Assembly (NCBI RefSeq): GCF_031157525.1
Contig: NZ_JAVIXR010000009.1
Location: 1-64,000 of the forward strand
Source of the DNA: Marinobacter sediminicola
GTDB taxonomy: Bacteria > Pseudomonadota > Gammaproteobacteria > Pseudomonadales > Oleiphilaceae
Length of the DNA: 64,000 nt
Direction of reading: 5' to 3'
The notes under the pieces are model-generated. The model worked only from the letters and a program-made list of their open reading frames with translations. It did not search any database and was not told where the DNA came from. The position numbers and the translations under genes were made by a program. Positions 1-9,731 of this stretch are shown one piece after another. Positions within the stretch are counted from its first letter, which is position 1; each line of letters opens with the position of its first letter.

Positions 1-864
1 GGCCAGTATGGCTTCATGGCCCTGCCCAGAATCGGCAACGAAGTGATCGTCTCCTTCCTCGATGGCGACCCGGATCAGCCCATCATCACTGGCCGCACCT
101 ACCACGCCACCAACACACCGCCCTACGCGCTGCCGGAACACAAAACCCGCACCACCCTGAAAACCCAGACCCACAAAGGCGAGGGCAGCAACGAACTGCG
201 GTTTGAAGACGAGGCGGATAAAGAGCAAATCTACATCCACGCCCAGAAAAACCTGGATCTGCTCACGGAAAACAACCGCACCGAAGTCATCAAAAATGAC
301 AGTCACCTGACCGTTGAGAACGACCGCTTTAGCCACGTAAAAGGCAGCAAACACCAAACCATCGACGGTGAAAAACGCGAACAAACCGGCAAAGACCACA
401 GCTTCAGCGTAACCGGCTCCTTGCACCTGAAAGCGGGCACCGCCTGGCTCAGTGACTCTGGCACAGAACTGCACATCAAAGCCGGGCAGAAAGCGGTGAT
501 TGAAGCGGGTGCCGAAATCACCCTCAAAGCGGGTGGTAGCTTTTTGAAGATAGACCCCAGTGGTGTTGCTATCGGTGGGGCTTCTATAAAAATGAACGCT
601 GGCGGTGCTTCGGGTAAGGGGAGCGGGCAGAAGGTTCAGGTGGCGGAGATGCCGGGGGTGGTCACGGCTGCAGGTGCAGTTGTTGCCCCGGTAGCTTTGG
701 CAGAAACCAATCAACGAGTGGACGCTGAGCCCAAGGCCATAGTGGCTCACCGGCTGAAGCAGGGGCGAATGCAAAGAACCGGTGTTGTTGAGCAGTGCCA
801 ACAGCAGCCTGATGGTAGCTGTCCACTGGGAAATTGTCCTTGTGGTAAGAATCAGGCCGTATGA
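1..864 (+). CDS. vgrG: VgrG-type T6SS spike protein, C-terminal part (5' end outside window)
   Basis: The frame is open from base 1, so this is the C-terminal 287 residues of a longer protein. It opens in the gp5/OB-fold signature of VgrG ([17 protein letters not shown], then [17 protein letters not shown]) and continues into a polar beta-helix region with repeated short Lys/Glu/Gly blocks, as in the trimeric needle. VgrG tips the Hcp tube of the type VI secretion system and carries effectors. The last residues hold four cysteines (C-x7-CPLGNCPCG), an uncommon tail that may be where the adaptor or effector docks; that is inference. The stop overlaps the start of the DUF4123 gene (ATGA), so the two are translationally coupled, which fits a VgrG-adaptor-effector operon. 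Confidence 0.93.
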   Translation, partial: GQYGFMALPRIGNEVIVSFLDGDPDQPIITGRTYHATNTPPYALPEHKTRTTLKTQTHKGEGSNELRFEDEADKEQIYIHAQKNLDLLTENNRTEVIKNDSHLTVENDRFSHVKGSKHQTIDGEKREQTGKDHSFSVTGSLHLKAGTAWLSDSGTELHIKAGQKAVIEAGAEITLKAGGSFLKIDPSGVAIGGASIKMNAGGASGKGSGQKVQVAEMPGVVTAAGAVVAPVALAETNQRVDAEPKAIVAHRLKQGRMQRTGVVEQCQQQPDGSCPLGNCPCGKNQAV

Positions 865-1421
865 GTTCGAGAGAGGGCAGCCTGGCATTGGATAAACTAA
901 CGAATAACACGATCAGATACCTGGTTTTGGAGTCTGGCCAAAGAACTCCAATCATTCGGATGCTTTACGACCACGCAGAGAATCCGGAGTGGGTTTACCT
1001 GTTTGCAGATACAGAGTGGCAACTCTATTTGGCAGAAAGCCCGGTTATCCTGAAAGCTGCTCAGCAAAGCCCCGAATACCAGTGGGCTTTGGCAGGTTTG
1101 AAGAATGGCCAATTAAACGGCCTTATTCTGGAGTCAGAGGGTAGCTTTGAGTCGATAACCAAGTGGTTAAGAACACGACTAAAGGTGCGTTTTGATGGCC
1201 AGCGCCAAGGACTTTTACGAATTTACGATCCACAGATCTGGCACCAGTTAGCCCCCATCTCAAAACCTGGGGCGGATTTGGTTGAGCGGGTAATCTATTG
1301 GTTTGGCGAACCTGGGAGTGAGCGATGGCACACCACGGAATGGCCTGATCCGCTTACCATGTTCCCAGTGCCGACCCTGAGTGAGGCTCAGTGGCAGGCA
1401 TTGAACTCCGCCAATCTTTGA
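861..1421 (+). CDS. DUF4123 T6SS effector adaptor/chaperone
   Basis: A 186-residue protein with the layout of the DUF4123 (Tap-1/TEC) family: an N-terminal [10 protein letters not shown] block, a central 'L...[20 protein letters not shown]' type helix, then the family's '[13 protein letters not shown]' motif (LRxYDPR-like) and a Trp/Pro-rich end. DUF4123 proteins load a cognate effector onto VgrG and are not themselves secreted toxins. Placement between vgrG (4-bp ATGA overlap) and the large toxin gene 39 bp downstream is the standard order for this trio, and predicts that the VasX-like protein is its cargo. Length is normal for the family. Confidence 0.88.
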   Translation: MSSREGSLALDKLTNNTIRYLVLESGQRTPIIRMLYDHAENPEWVYLFADTEWQLYLAESPVILKAAQQSPEYQWALAGLKNGQLNGLILESEGSFESITKWLRTRLKVRFDGQRQGLLRIYDPQIWHQLAPISKPGADLVERVIYWFGEPGSERWHTTEWPDPLTMFPVPTLSEAQWQALNSANL

Positions 1422-1460
1422 ATGTGAATTTACCGGTATAAAAAGCAAGGAATGACAGGG

Positions 1461-4400
1461 ATGTCTGACAACAGTTCAAAACAGGTGCCCGCAAGTTGTG
1501 GCCCTGCGTGTGAAGGTGAATCGCTGATTGTTGAGGTGATTGGTAAGGAGCACCCGGAGGGGCATGCATTCCGAATCTTTGACGAGCCAAATGCAGTGCA
1601 GCTAGAAGACTTGGAAAACCGAGTAGCAGTGGAAGAACTGGAAGAGTCAGTTCTCCATATCTGGCCCTGGCATAAAGAGCCCAGCTGTAATCTGTGGCTT
1701 GAGGTCGATGCGGAGGAAGGCGGTCCCATTCGCGTACCTTTTTTGCGAAGTGCCATGAAGGTAAAGCGTCAAATCGAACGGCAACGCCATGTGATACTTC
1801 CTATCATTCCGACCACTTTGATATCGGGTGTGTCCCTGAAAGGCTCCAACCCAGCGCACCATGTAATGTCCCGGCCTGGGTTTATCTATCTGTTCCATGA
1901 GGGGGAGCTTTGGCGTGAACTTGAAGTTCGAATGGACGAGCATGGCGTTGCTTGGTACCACGATGTGGCGCTCCAGAACTATCGTCACGCAAATGGTAAC
2001 TTCGAGCCTGGTTACCGGTCGGTAACCGGTGTGGCTCTGAGTGAGATATGGGTGCCTGCGCGAGTTGATGACAAGTGGGTCAACATTCACGCAGCTTATA
2101 GTGAGTCTCAGTGGCCGGGTGCGCGGGTCAATTATCTACAGGGAAAACCTCTTGCGAGGGTGGATCGTTGTAGCACTATTAGCATGGAGCTAGCAGAGCC
2201 AGCACATAAAGAAGGTAATAGTCAGACGGTTAATACAGGCTTTACCAATGCTTTTCTGGCAAACAGCCTCGCGCCACAAAGGAGCAGAAGCCCCTCAGTT
2301 GAGTGGCTGTTTGATCGTCCGGAAAAGTACCTCCTTGATCTCAAGGGTGAGTATGCAGAGTCGTCTGACCACTTGGCTGTTCAAGTGCACCAGCGGCAGG
2401 AAGACCCGGATCCAGATGATCCAGTACATGAGGACGAACGCCCGGAGATGACGGCGTTAGCAAAATGCCTTAGTAAAACTCTGAAAGAATTAGAAACTGC
2501 CTCTAAGGAAACGAAGGATAGTGGAGGGAGCGGTACCTTTGATTGGCCGGACAATACGCCAGCCGTTGAAGACTGTGTTAAGGATGCTCGTGATCGTTTA
2601 ATTGGGGCTATCCAGCTGGATGATCCGATTGGAAGGCTTCGCTACCTGCAGCAGCGTCGTTTAGTGGCGACTTGGTTTACCAATGCTGCGGTGAGACGGG
2701 CAAAGGCACGTCCCTATTTTGAGTCCGCTTTGCTAATAAATGCTGCGGTTGTTCCGAGCAGTATTGGTGGTCAACGAAATCCACTGCATCAGCATATATC
2801 GGAGATAAGTGGTGAGGGCCGAAAGGAGTTGGAACGCTCCATTGCGGTTTCCGAGAGAAAGCTGGCAGTGGAGTATGGGAATAACCTGCAGGAGGATCTT
2901 TTGGGTCTGTTGCAGCGTAGTTGGGTGCAGCACAGTCTGGTGGACCTTTTCACCCACAGTGGGTATGACTACGCAGGTGCTTTCCATTTTGTTGGTTCGC
3001 TGATTAAGGAAGTGATAAGTGAGCCAGAAGAATGTGATGTATTGGCCGCTAGAGTGGAAGACACAAAGGTGGGAAAGGGTAAAAGTTGGCTCCTTGACTT
3101 TTGTAGCGCAGGGCACAGTCAATTGTTGTACTCATTACTTTTCCCTAAATTCCGCATCGAGGAACTGGCACGTCCCTATGAGCCTCCAGCCGAGCCGGAT
3201 GAAAACTCTGGCGATGGTAGCTTCCGGGCCAGTGAACTAGCCTCTCTCGAAAACGAAGACCTTCCGGAGTTGGATCTTGTCGTGACGCGGGACGGTCTGG
3301 AACTTGCCGCAGCTGCCGAGGCCGGCGTCTTCTCAACGGCATTTGCTTCAAGCTTGAGGACAGGTGCCCAGTCGTTATTGAGTATTCATGGCAATTTATG
3401 GGGCGCGATTCAGAGTGCTAGCCAGTCCTTGGTCAGCGGCAATCAAAAGCTCAAAGATATCGATGCCCAACTCAAAGCGATGGAAGCGGACATGGATCGC
3501 TTGAGTCGTGAAAGAGCTAATGCCGAGAGGGCAAAAGTGGATGCTCAAGCCAAGGTTTTTGATGAATCTCGCTCACAGCGGCAGCAGGCTGAGTCGGCAG
3601 GCCGGAAGGCGGAAGAGAGCCTTAAGCACATAGCGGCAAAGGAATCGGAAATTAATCTGCGTGCAGAGAAACTGGTTCAACAGAAGCAGCAGCTATTTGC
3701 AAAGGCAACTACTGCTCAAATGAAGCTGTACGCAGGTTCGGTTCAGCAGCTTCGGGCTTCAATGCCGTTCTTGACAGGCAATGTCCGGCTGGAGCGTCTT
3801 TCAAAGGCTAAGCAAAAAGGTTACTACGTGATTGGCATATCTGGCATCGAGGAGCTTCCCGAAGAGGGCCGAGCCATCCGGATGTTTGGCGATATCACTG
3901 AGCTAAAAGAAGCGAACCTCCAGCCCCGGGCTTCCACCAGCCGAGCGCGGGCCACGGAACAGGGGTTGCCCTCCGGTAAAGCGTCGGAGGCGCTGGTACT
4001 GACCGTGCCAGAAAACGAGAAAATGGCAAAAATACTTAGACACTTGGGCGCGGCAGAAAAGCAGTACACAAATGCTCTGAAGGAATTGGGCATCTGGGAA
4101 CGCTATGCTGCACAATCCTCGAATCTGTCGGCAGCAGCAACAGCCTTGGCAGTCCAAAGGATAGCGGATGCCGAGTTGAAACTGGAAAAGGCTTTAGCGA
4201 ACTTCGAGAGGGTGGATGGCAGCTTGCAAGCTGCCAATGACGCCTTCGATGACCTGGAAACAAATAGAGCGTCCCTGGGTGCCGAAGTACGCGGATTTGA
4301 GGACGCAGCTAAGAAGACGGAAAACAGGCATCTTTACCGGGTGCTCAACTCGCCACTCTTGCCTGCGGCAGTTATGTTGATGGAGCTGCATAACGTGTCG

Positions 4401-5591
4401 AGTGTAGCAGCGTCCGTTAAGAGAGAGTGGCGAGCTAAAGGACAACTCACTGCTGTAAGCGGCGGGTTAAGCGCAGCGTTTGATATCGGTATTGCAACGG
4501 TCACAGTTATAGAGCGGTTTCTTCAGAATGTCGCACTTGTGGAAAGGATCTCCAGGCAGTTTTTGTCGCGGGAATGGGTCGGACCATTTGCGATGAGGCT
4601 AGGTGAGCGCCTTGGAGGTCCCCTTACTTGGGTCAAAGTATTTGGTGCAGTGGGCGGAATCCTGATGGCTGTAGACTATTCTCTGGATGCCAATTACTTG
4701 TATCGCATGGGAAATACTGGTGGATCGATTGGCGCGGGAATAGTGGCCGCGGGGGGGGTGGCATTAACGTTTTCCAGTTTGGCTGGGTCGGCGGGTTTAT
4801 TGTTTCTGGGGCCTGCGGGCTGGCTTGCCCTTGGTGTGGTACTAGCGATCTCGGGCACGGCTATGATGGCATGGTTCAACGAAGAGTCTATAGAAATCTG
4901 GATGCGCCATGGTCCCTTTGGTTCAATGGCCGAGAAACCCTTCCTTAAGGAACCGCGGGAGGCCTACTACCGTCTTGTTAGTTTGCTAATGGGTATCAGT
5001 GTTTTGGTCGAGCCCAACCCACTGCGCGGCCAGGTACTGCGGGGTGAGTTGAACGAGAAGGACGAAGATAGACTGGCAGTGCTTCGCGAAGCAAACACCC
5101 GTCTACGAGTAGAAAGCGCCATCCCTGGCTTATTTAAGGATGCCGAGATGGTAGATGTGAAGCCATATCTGCGATTGGTAGAGACAAAATCCGAGCGGGG
5201 GTATTTGCTGGGATTGAGTGATATGTCCAACTCTAAAGTTACACTAGTCGAAGAAGAAAAGCTGAAAAGCTACGTATTGCGAGAGGAAGAATTTTATGGT
5301 GGAACCTACGTGTACCTGAAAACACCGCTTACACGCAGTACCAAATCACAGCGCTGGCTAGGTGCGGTCGAATTGAGTGAGACCTGGTCTTACCACTGGA
5401 ATGTCCGGGTTCAGTTGCAGGTTAAGATGAAAGAAGATGAGGAGCCCCTGGTGTTTCCAGCCCCTGATCCGGAGGATCCTTTGGTATTTAACAAAGCCAA
5501 TCAGGAGCATTCCCAGCCGGATTTCGGTGAAAAAGGGCGCCCTTTCTGGTATGACGAACAAGTCCGCTTTTATGGAAAGCTCAATGACTGA
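1461..5591 (+). CDS. VasX-like T6SS pore-forming effector
   Basis: A protein of 1376 residues from the ATG at 1461, which has AAGGA nine bases upstream; the in-frame ATG at 1452 is almost on top of that site. The N-terminal ~250 residues resemble the VasX N-terminal domain, including the RPGFIYLFHEGELWRELEV motif, preceded by a Cys-containing start (PASCGPACEG). A long charged coiled coil lies at about residues 660-750. Hydrophobic segments cluster around residues 1055-1145 (GPAGWLALGVVLAISGTAMM and neighbours). VasX of Vibrio cholerae is a colicin-like, membrane-permeabilising T6SS effector; this protein is longer than that ~1085-residue example. Adaptor and vgrG lie directly upstream. It overlaps the next gene by 8 bp (ATGACTGA), as expected for a toxin coupled to its immunity gene. 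Target and mode of action are inferred from the family. Confidence 0.85.
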   Translation: MSDNSSKQVPASCGPACEGESLIVEVIGKEHPEGHAFRIFDEPNAVQLEDLENRVAVEELEESVLHIWPWHKEPSCNLWLEVDAEEGGPIRVPFLRSAMKVKRQIERQRHVILPIIPTTLISGVSLKGSNPAHHVMSRPGFIYLFHEGELWRELEVRMDEHGVAWYHDVALQNYRHANGNFEPGYRSVTGVALSEIWVPARVDDKWVNIHAAYSESQWPGARVNYLQGKPLARVDRCSTISMELAEPAHKEGNSQTVNTGFTNAFLANSLAPQRSRSPSVEWLFDRPEKYLLDLKGEYAESSDHLAVQVHQRQEDPDPDDPVHEDERPEMTALAKCLSKTLKELETASKETKDSGGSGTFDWPDNTPAVEDCVKDARDRLIGAIQLDDPIGRLRYLQQRRLVATWFTNAAVRRAKARPYFESALLINAAVVPSSIGGQRNPLHQHISEISGEGRKELERSIAVSERKLAVEYGNNLQEDLLGLLQRSWVQHSLVDLFTHSGYDYAGAFHFVGSLIKEVISEPEECDVLAARVEDTKVGKGKSWLLDFCSAGHSQLLYSLLFPKFRIEELARPYEPPAEPDENSGDGSFRASELASLENEDLPELDLVVTRDGLELAAAAEAGVFSTAFASSLRTGAQSLLSIHGNLWGAIQSASQSLVSGNQKLKDIDAQLKAMEADMDRLSRERANAERAKVDAQAKVFDESRSQRQQAESAGRKAEESLKHIAAKESEINLRAEKLVQQKQQLFAKATTAQMKLYAGSVQQLRASMPFLTGNVRLERLSKAKQKGYYVIGISGIEELPEEGRAIRMFGDITELKEANLQPRASTSRARATEQGLPSGKASEALVLTVPENEKMAKILRHLGAAEKQYTNALKELGIWERYAAQSSNLSAAATALAVQRIADAELKLEKALANFERVDGSLQAANDAFDDLETNRASLGAEVRGFEDAAKKTENRHLYRVLNSPLLPAAVMLMELHNVSSVAASVKREWRAKGQLTAVSGGLSAAFDIGIATVTVIERFLQNVALVERISRQFLSREWVGPFAMRLGERLGGPLTWVKVFGAVGGILMAVDYSLDANYLYRMGNTGGSIGAGIVAAGGVALTFSSLAGSAGLLFLGPAGWLALGVVLAISGTAMMAWFNEESIEIWMRHGPFGSMAEKPFLKEPREAYYRLVSLLMGISVLVEPNPLRGQVLRGELNEKDEDRLAVLREANTRLRVESAIPGLFKDAEMVDVKPYLRLVETKSERGYLLGLSDMSNSKVTLVEEEKLKSYVLREEEFYGGTYVYLKTPLTRSTKSQRWLGAVELSETWSYHWNVRVQLQVKMKEDEEPLVFPAPDPEDPLVFNKANQEHSQPDFGEKGRPFWYDEQVRFYGKLND

Positions 5592-6720
5592 GGCATGTAG
5601 CTATTATGGCACCGAAGCATATAGATCTGATTCGTTTCCAGACCAACCTGTCCAGAAACAGGATTTCAACCACTCGAAACTGAGACGCTCAGCCGGTTAT
5701 CGACTGCCTTGGGGTGGCACTAAGCATGTAATCCCGCCCATAGTAATGGAGCGCACGCCACCGAAAGCACTTCGCTACATCGAAAAAAATGGAGATCTGC
5801 TCGAGGGTAAAGGGTTTCAAGGTGAGTTCAGTCATGAATGCATTCGTTTTGCACGGCTTGCCTTACGGTCAAGGGTTGTCAATTTTCTCGAGGTAGGTGG
5901 AAAAATGACAGCCGTTTTGTTGACACCTTTTGTTTTGATTACCTATTTCATGTTTGTGTATTTACTTGGTCCAACCGAAACATGGCTTTCGGTATTTCAG
6001 GGGTTTTTACCAGCGATTTTTGGGGCCATCGTTTTGCCAGCTTTTGTGTGGCTGATTGCAAGGCTATCTTTCAAACTCTTCCCTCGATGGTTTGTGAAGA
6101 ACGGCAGGGGGCCTGAGTGGGAACTTAATCGACGAACCGGGATGGTCACTTTGTGGCTGTATCCGCGCAAGTGGGCGTTCAGGAAACAAGGATCGCCTCA
6201 GATCATACAAGCTCCCTTTTATGAGTTTGACGGTTGGGTCATGGGCGGGGCTGATCGTTTTGGGACACGGTTCGACTTTGTATTGTGTCATCGTTACCAA
6301 AAGTTGAGTGTGCATATTGGTAACGACTTACTAAGCTGGCATCGCTTTCCCGACATGTGTTACGCATTTTGGGATTTTATCCAGAACTACATGGATGTGA
6401 CGCGACCTTTACCTGACATGCCGGCCTTGGAGGCCTATCGCCATCTTGATCCAGTTACTGCTGAGCATGATCGAAGAAATAGAAGGGTCGCGCGTTACTG
6501 GAGGGACATGGACGACCGGTCTTTTGATCAGAAGGTGCGTCAAATGTTTGATGAGGTTAAACGAATCAACCCTGAGCAACGCCCAAACCTGATGGCAAAG
6601 AAGGTGCGCTATGCACACATGACGCCAGAGGACATGCTCGCCTACGGTCGTGGCTCAAGGAAGCCTCGCCAAGGCCGCTCTGGAACCAGAATAACCAGGC
6701 AGTCAGTTGAAAATACTTGA
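5584..6720 (+). CDS. Two-TM DUF6708-like protein, probable immunity protein to the VasX-like toxin (copy A)
   Basis: A protein of 378 residues starting at the ATG inside the toxin's last codons (8-bp overlap; GGAAAG five bases upstream). Two adjacent hydrophobic segments sit at about residues 107-163, followed by a conserved cytoplasmic-looking half with NGRGPEWE.NRRTGM, PFYEFD.W, DFIQNYMDVTRPLP.MP and RYWRDMDD. It resembles proteins annotated DUF6708 that often sit beside T6SS toxins; the family name is from memory and should be checked. VasX immunity (TsiV2) is also a membrane protein, so an inner-membrane immunity role is a reasonable inference from membrane topology and overlap with the toxin. 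Copy B downstream is clearly homologous over the whole length. Confidence 0.7.
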   Translation: MTEACSYYGTEAYRSDSFPDQPVQKQDFNHSKLRRSAGYRLPWGGTKHVIPPIVMERTPPKALRYIEKNGDLLEGKGFQGEFSHECIRFARLALRSRVVNFLEVGGKMTAVLLTPFVLITYFMFVYLLGPTETWLSVFQGFLPAIFGAIVLPAFVWLIARLSFKLFPRWFVKNGRGPEWELNRRTGMVTLWLYPRKWAFRKQGSPQIIQAPFYEFDGWVMGGADRFGTRFDFVLCHRYQKLSVHIGNDLLSWHRFPDMCYAFWDFIQNYMDVTRPLPDMPALEAYRHLDPVTAEHDRRNRRVARYWRDMDDRSFDQKVRQMFDEVKRINPEQRPNLMAKKVRYAHMTPEDMLAYGRGSRKPRQGRSGTRITRQSVENT

Positions 6721-6747
6721 AGATATTAAAGGGAGCTTCTTTCCTGA

Positions 6748-6825
6748 CAGGCTGTGGCGGGTACTTGGGCATGCGCTGGGTTCATGGCTTTTATATTTTT
6801 CCTCATGTTCCTCTACGGAATGTGA
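6748..6825 (+). pseudogene. Remnant: 3' end of a second copy of the 544-residue gene
   Basis: Bases 6766-6825 read WACAGFMAFIFFLMFLYGM and stop. This matches the last 19 codons of the intact gene ending at 9654 (WACAGFMAFIFLLMVLYGI) at DNA level with few substitutions. Similarity continues upstream to about 6748, but with an indel that breaks the frame, and then ends. No start codon or body of the gene remains. It is therefore the tail left when a duplicated copy was deleted, sitting exactly between the two DUF6708-like paralogs. Confidence 0.85.
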
Positions 6826-6840
6826 GTCAGCAACAAGTTC

Positions 6841-7908
6841 ATGAAAATGTTGAGTAGTCAGTTTGGCGGCGTCAACGCCATTGAATACTATGGGCCCTTT
6901 GCCTACCGTCCCGAATCCATTCCACCGCAGAAAAATCAAACGGAAGAACTAAACCGCACTGGCTTGGATCGATCTGCCAGTCTCCGGTTGCCCTGGAGTA
7001 ATACCCGGGAGGTTATGCCACCTCCTTTTATGTCCAGAAATCCCCCCAAGAAACTGCGTAGGCTGGAGAAGAAGGAAGACCTGGCAGACAAGCACGGCCT
7101 TTACGTTGAGAACAGTCACGAATGTTTTCGGCATGCGCCTTTGGCGTTTCAGGCACGCTTTTTCGACATGATGAGTGTATTGGGAAAGCTTTGGGCATAC
7201 CTCGTTTCACCAATGTATGTGATAGTTTTGATATTGACGTCTCCGCTGGTTGGAAGCAGAAACGAGAGCTGGCCCGAATACATTCAAGGCTTGATGGTGC
7301 TGCCAAACTTAGTACTTCTCGGGGGGGGATGGCTCGCGCTTTTAGTATCCACATTGGCCTTCCGCCTCTTCCCCAAATGGCTCCATCAAAACGGCCGGGG
7401 CCCCGAGTGGGAGTTCAACCGGCGTACCGGAATGATCAAGGTCTGGCAATATTCCCGGAAGCTCCCCTTCCTGCCCAGAAAACCCCCAGTTGTCATCGAA
7501 AAACCTTTCTATGAGTTCGACGCATGGTGCTGTGCGCGGGTAGACCGGTTTGGCACTCTGTTTGATCTGGTGTTGTCTCATCGCTATAGCAAGCTGGACG
7601 TAACGGTCGGCGATATTCTGGGTGCCCACGGCAGCGCCACTATGTGTTACGCCTACTGGGACTTTATCCAGAACTACATGGACGTGACCCGCCCTCTGCC
7701 AGAGATGCCCATGCTGGAGAAGTACCGCCCGCTGGATCCGGTCACTTCGGAACATGACCAGCAGACTGGCCGTCTTCCTCGTTACTGGCGGGATATGGAC
7801 GACCAGACCTTCAAGAAAAAAGTGGATCGGATGTTTACAGATGTCACCATCATTAATACGGCTCAGCGGCCGAACTTGATGGAAGAGAAATTGAGTTACG
7901 CCTCGTGA
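6841..7908 (+). CDS. Two-TM DUF6708-like protein, probable immunity paralog (copy B)
   Basis: A protein of 355 residues, colinear with copy A: the same N-terminal YYGPFAYRPESIPPQK-type segment, two TM segments near residues 115-175, then NGRGPEWEFNRRTGM, KPFYEFDAW, DFIQNYMDVTRPLPEMP and RYWRDMDDQTF. It lacks the basic C-terminal extension of copy A. No strong ribosome-binding site precedes the ATG at 6841; ATG 6847 is an alternative. Duplicated, diverging immunity-like genes behind one toxin are common in T6SS loci, where extra copies protect against toxin variants of relatives. The role is inferred from the context; the paralogy is seen directly. Confidence 0.7.
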   Translation: MKMLSSQFGGVNAIEYYGPFAYRPESIPPQKNQTEELNRTGLDRSASLRLPWSNTREVMPPPFMSRNPPKKLRRLEKKEDLADKHGLYVENSHECFRHAPLAFQARFFDMMSVLGKLWAYLVSPMYVIVLILTSPLVGSRNESWPEYIQGLMVLPNLVLLGGGWLALLVSTLAFRLFPKWLHQNGRGPEWEFNRRTGMIKVWQYSRKLPFLPRKPPVVIEKPFYEFDAWCCARVDRFGTLFDLVLSHRYSKLDVTVGDILGAHGSATMCYAYWDFIQNYMDVTRPLPEMPMLEKYRPLDPVTSEHDQQTGRLPRYWRDMDDQTFKKKVDRMFTDVTIINTAQRPNLMEEKLSYAS

Positions 7909-8019
7909 GCCTAACAAACATCCGAATTACGATTTGGGTGATTAGTATTTATGTTTTTTTTGAAACCAAGCTCACGGCGAAAAGAATGGCCATAAACTAG
8001 AGAGCAAAAACTAAGAATC

Positions 8020-9654
8020 ATGGAAGATTCATTTGTACCAATAGAGAGCGCCTTCACCGACCTTATCGCTAGTGAAAACCACATAGGCCTGATAAGGGAC
8101 TGGCGAGACGTTATCTTTCACACGCTATTTGCAAAAAAACGACACGATCTGGAATTACCTGTCTTGCTACCCATCGAAGACGGACGATGCTTCATCGGTA
8201 GCCCAGACCCGGTAGCGGCCCGGGCAGCTATCAAAGACTTCAGTTTCGATGAAGAGCTGGACATTTTTGTCAAACCGGTTCCCTTGGGAGAGCTTGCTAG
8301 GAATGCGTTCCTTTTAGGTGCGTGGCTCTGCTGGGCCGGATCCAACGTAATCATGAACACGTCACTGATGCATTTAATCGGAATGAAGGCTCTCAAGCAG
8401 GAGCCTTCAGGTCAGGAGCGTTTGTATCAGGCGAAAATCCATGAGCTTCAAAACCCGGGCGGGCTTGTCGAGATAATCAAGGCGCAAAGCTGGGTCATCA
8501 GCACCGTGTCTGGGGATTCGGCTACCGAAGTGGCGCGAGAAGATCTTATCTTCGATGATCGGGGGCTTGTGGTGTTTGGGCCTGGCCTTGGCGCACCAGG
8601 TGGTGCCAAAAATCGTAGCGAGTTGCCCGCTGAAGAGCAGGCGCTGTTTGATTGGTGGGCTGAACCTTTATACGACTATGCCGCGTTGAAGGAGGGGAGT
8701 GAAAGAGAGAACGGAGCGGATGAAAATGCCAAAAGCGTAGACACTTACGTCCCGGCCCCTGCCATCGTTGACGAAGAACATCTTCGTTCTTTCTATGATC
8801 TTGAACGTGCTGTTCATAATCAAATCATGCCGGATGCCACCAAGCTGCAATTGGAAGTTATTGAAGACCAGGTGATTCCTGAAGTAGAAGAGCAGGATAG
8901 CGATGAACTTTTGAGAGTGGATGGGCGGCGGTTCCGTATCTTGTTTGCCGACCATCCCGAGTGGAGCTTGCCCTTGGGCGGGGATGGGCTCGCCATGACG
9001 GATTACACCGGGGAGGTTTGGCTGCCCCAGGAGCCTGGTGTCCATGATGTGCCGGAACACTTGAGGTCGCGACTTATAAGGGCGATTGCCTGGGTGTTGT
9101 TTTGGCAAGGGCGAGACCCGGGAAAGCCTGCGCATCTGGTGTTAGGCCAGTTCGAAGGCGTTAAGCCGTTTTGTCCTGATAACATGAATCGCCTCTTCGT
9201 TCCGGATGCGACCGACGGACGTTTTCCTGTCCTGGCTTGCATGCCGTGTGGTGCGCAGCAGGTTCCCGTGCTTGTTCACGGTGAAGTACCTGAGGGTTAC
9301 GTCTGTGAAGTTCTAGAAGAGTGCCGGGTTCCCGCTTCGGATCTTCCCCGCGGATTAGTCGGGCGGGATTCTCTGTTGGTTAACGGCTCGGTGCCCTTCG
9401 TTTCCATGTGTGCGTTTCTGGTGGTACCTGTTGCCGCAATCGAGTTTCCCAAAGATTGGTATGCCGGCATCCGGACGTCCAACACTCAGCTAATCTCGGA
9501 CTTTGAATACTATCTTGCGAAACAGGGCCTGAGTGATCAGGCCAAGCTGGATGTGCAAGGTAGCAAAGACCCCAACGGCATTGCTGGGGTCTTCTGGGCA
9601 TGCGCTGGGTTCATGGCTTTTATATTTTTGCTCATGGTCCTCTATGGAATATGA
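8020..9654 (+). CDS. Unknown 544-residue tail-anchored protein of the T6SS locus
   Basis: Not recognised. The protein is mostly soluble and acidic in the middle, with a hydrophobic patch near residues 90-120 (AFLLGAWLCWAGSNVIM) and a single strong hydrophobic segment at the very C-terminus (GVFWACAGFMAFIFLLMVLYGI), which suggests a tail anchor. A PCG pair (ACMPCGAQQ) lies near residue 410. The start has no clear ribosome-binding site, but the N-terminus (MEDSFVPIE...) is supported by a homologous truncated copy beginning MEEKSVACIE downstream. Two remnants of paralogs flank it (6748-6825 and 9732-9926), so the gene has been through repeated duplication and loss beside the toxin. An accessory immunity role is possible but unproven. 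Confidence 0.75.
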   Translation: MEDSFVPIESAFTDLIASENHIGLIRDWRDVIFHTLFAKKRHDLELPVLLPIEDGRCFIGSPDPVAARAAIKDFSFDEELDIFVKPVPLGELARNAFLLGAWLCWAGSNVIMNTSLMHLIGMKALKQEPSGQERLYQAKIHELQNPGGLVEIIKAQSWVISTVSGDSATEVAREDLIFDDRGLVVFGPGLGAPGGAKNRSELPAEEQALFDWWAEPLYDYAALKEGSERENGADENAKSVDTYVPAPAIVDEEHLRSFYDLERAVHNQIMPDATKLQLEVIEDQVIPEVEEQDSDELLRVDGRRFRILFADHPEWSLPLGGDGLAMTDYTGEVWLPQEPGVHDVPEHLRSRLIRAIAWVLFWQGRDPGKPAHLVLGQFEGVKPFCPDNMNRLFVPDATDGRFPVLACMPCGAQQVPVLVHGEVPEGYVCEVLEECRVPASDLPRGLVGRDSLLVNGSVPFVSMCAFLVVPVAAIEFPKDWYAGIRTSNTQLISDFEYYLAKQGLSDQAKLDVQGSKDPNGIAGVFWACAGFMAFIFLLMVLYGI

Positions 9655-9731
9655 GTCGGGGCACAAGCGGGAGTCTGATCCGGTCTGACCCAAGGGATCG
9701 AGTTTTTCATAAGCGATGGAAGCGCATGATC

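Noticed and set aside
9600..9726. Upstream extension of the frame holding the 9732 remnant
   Set aside because: It overlaps the end of the intact 544-residue gene in another frame; homology starts only at 9732.
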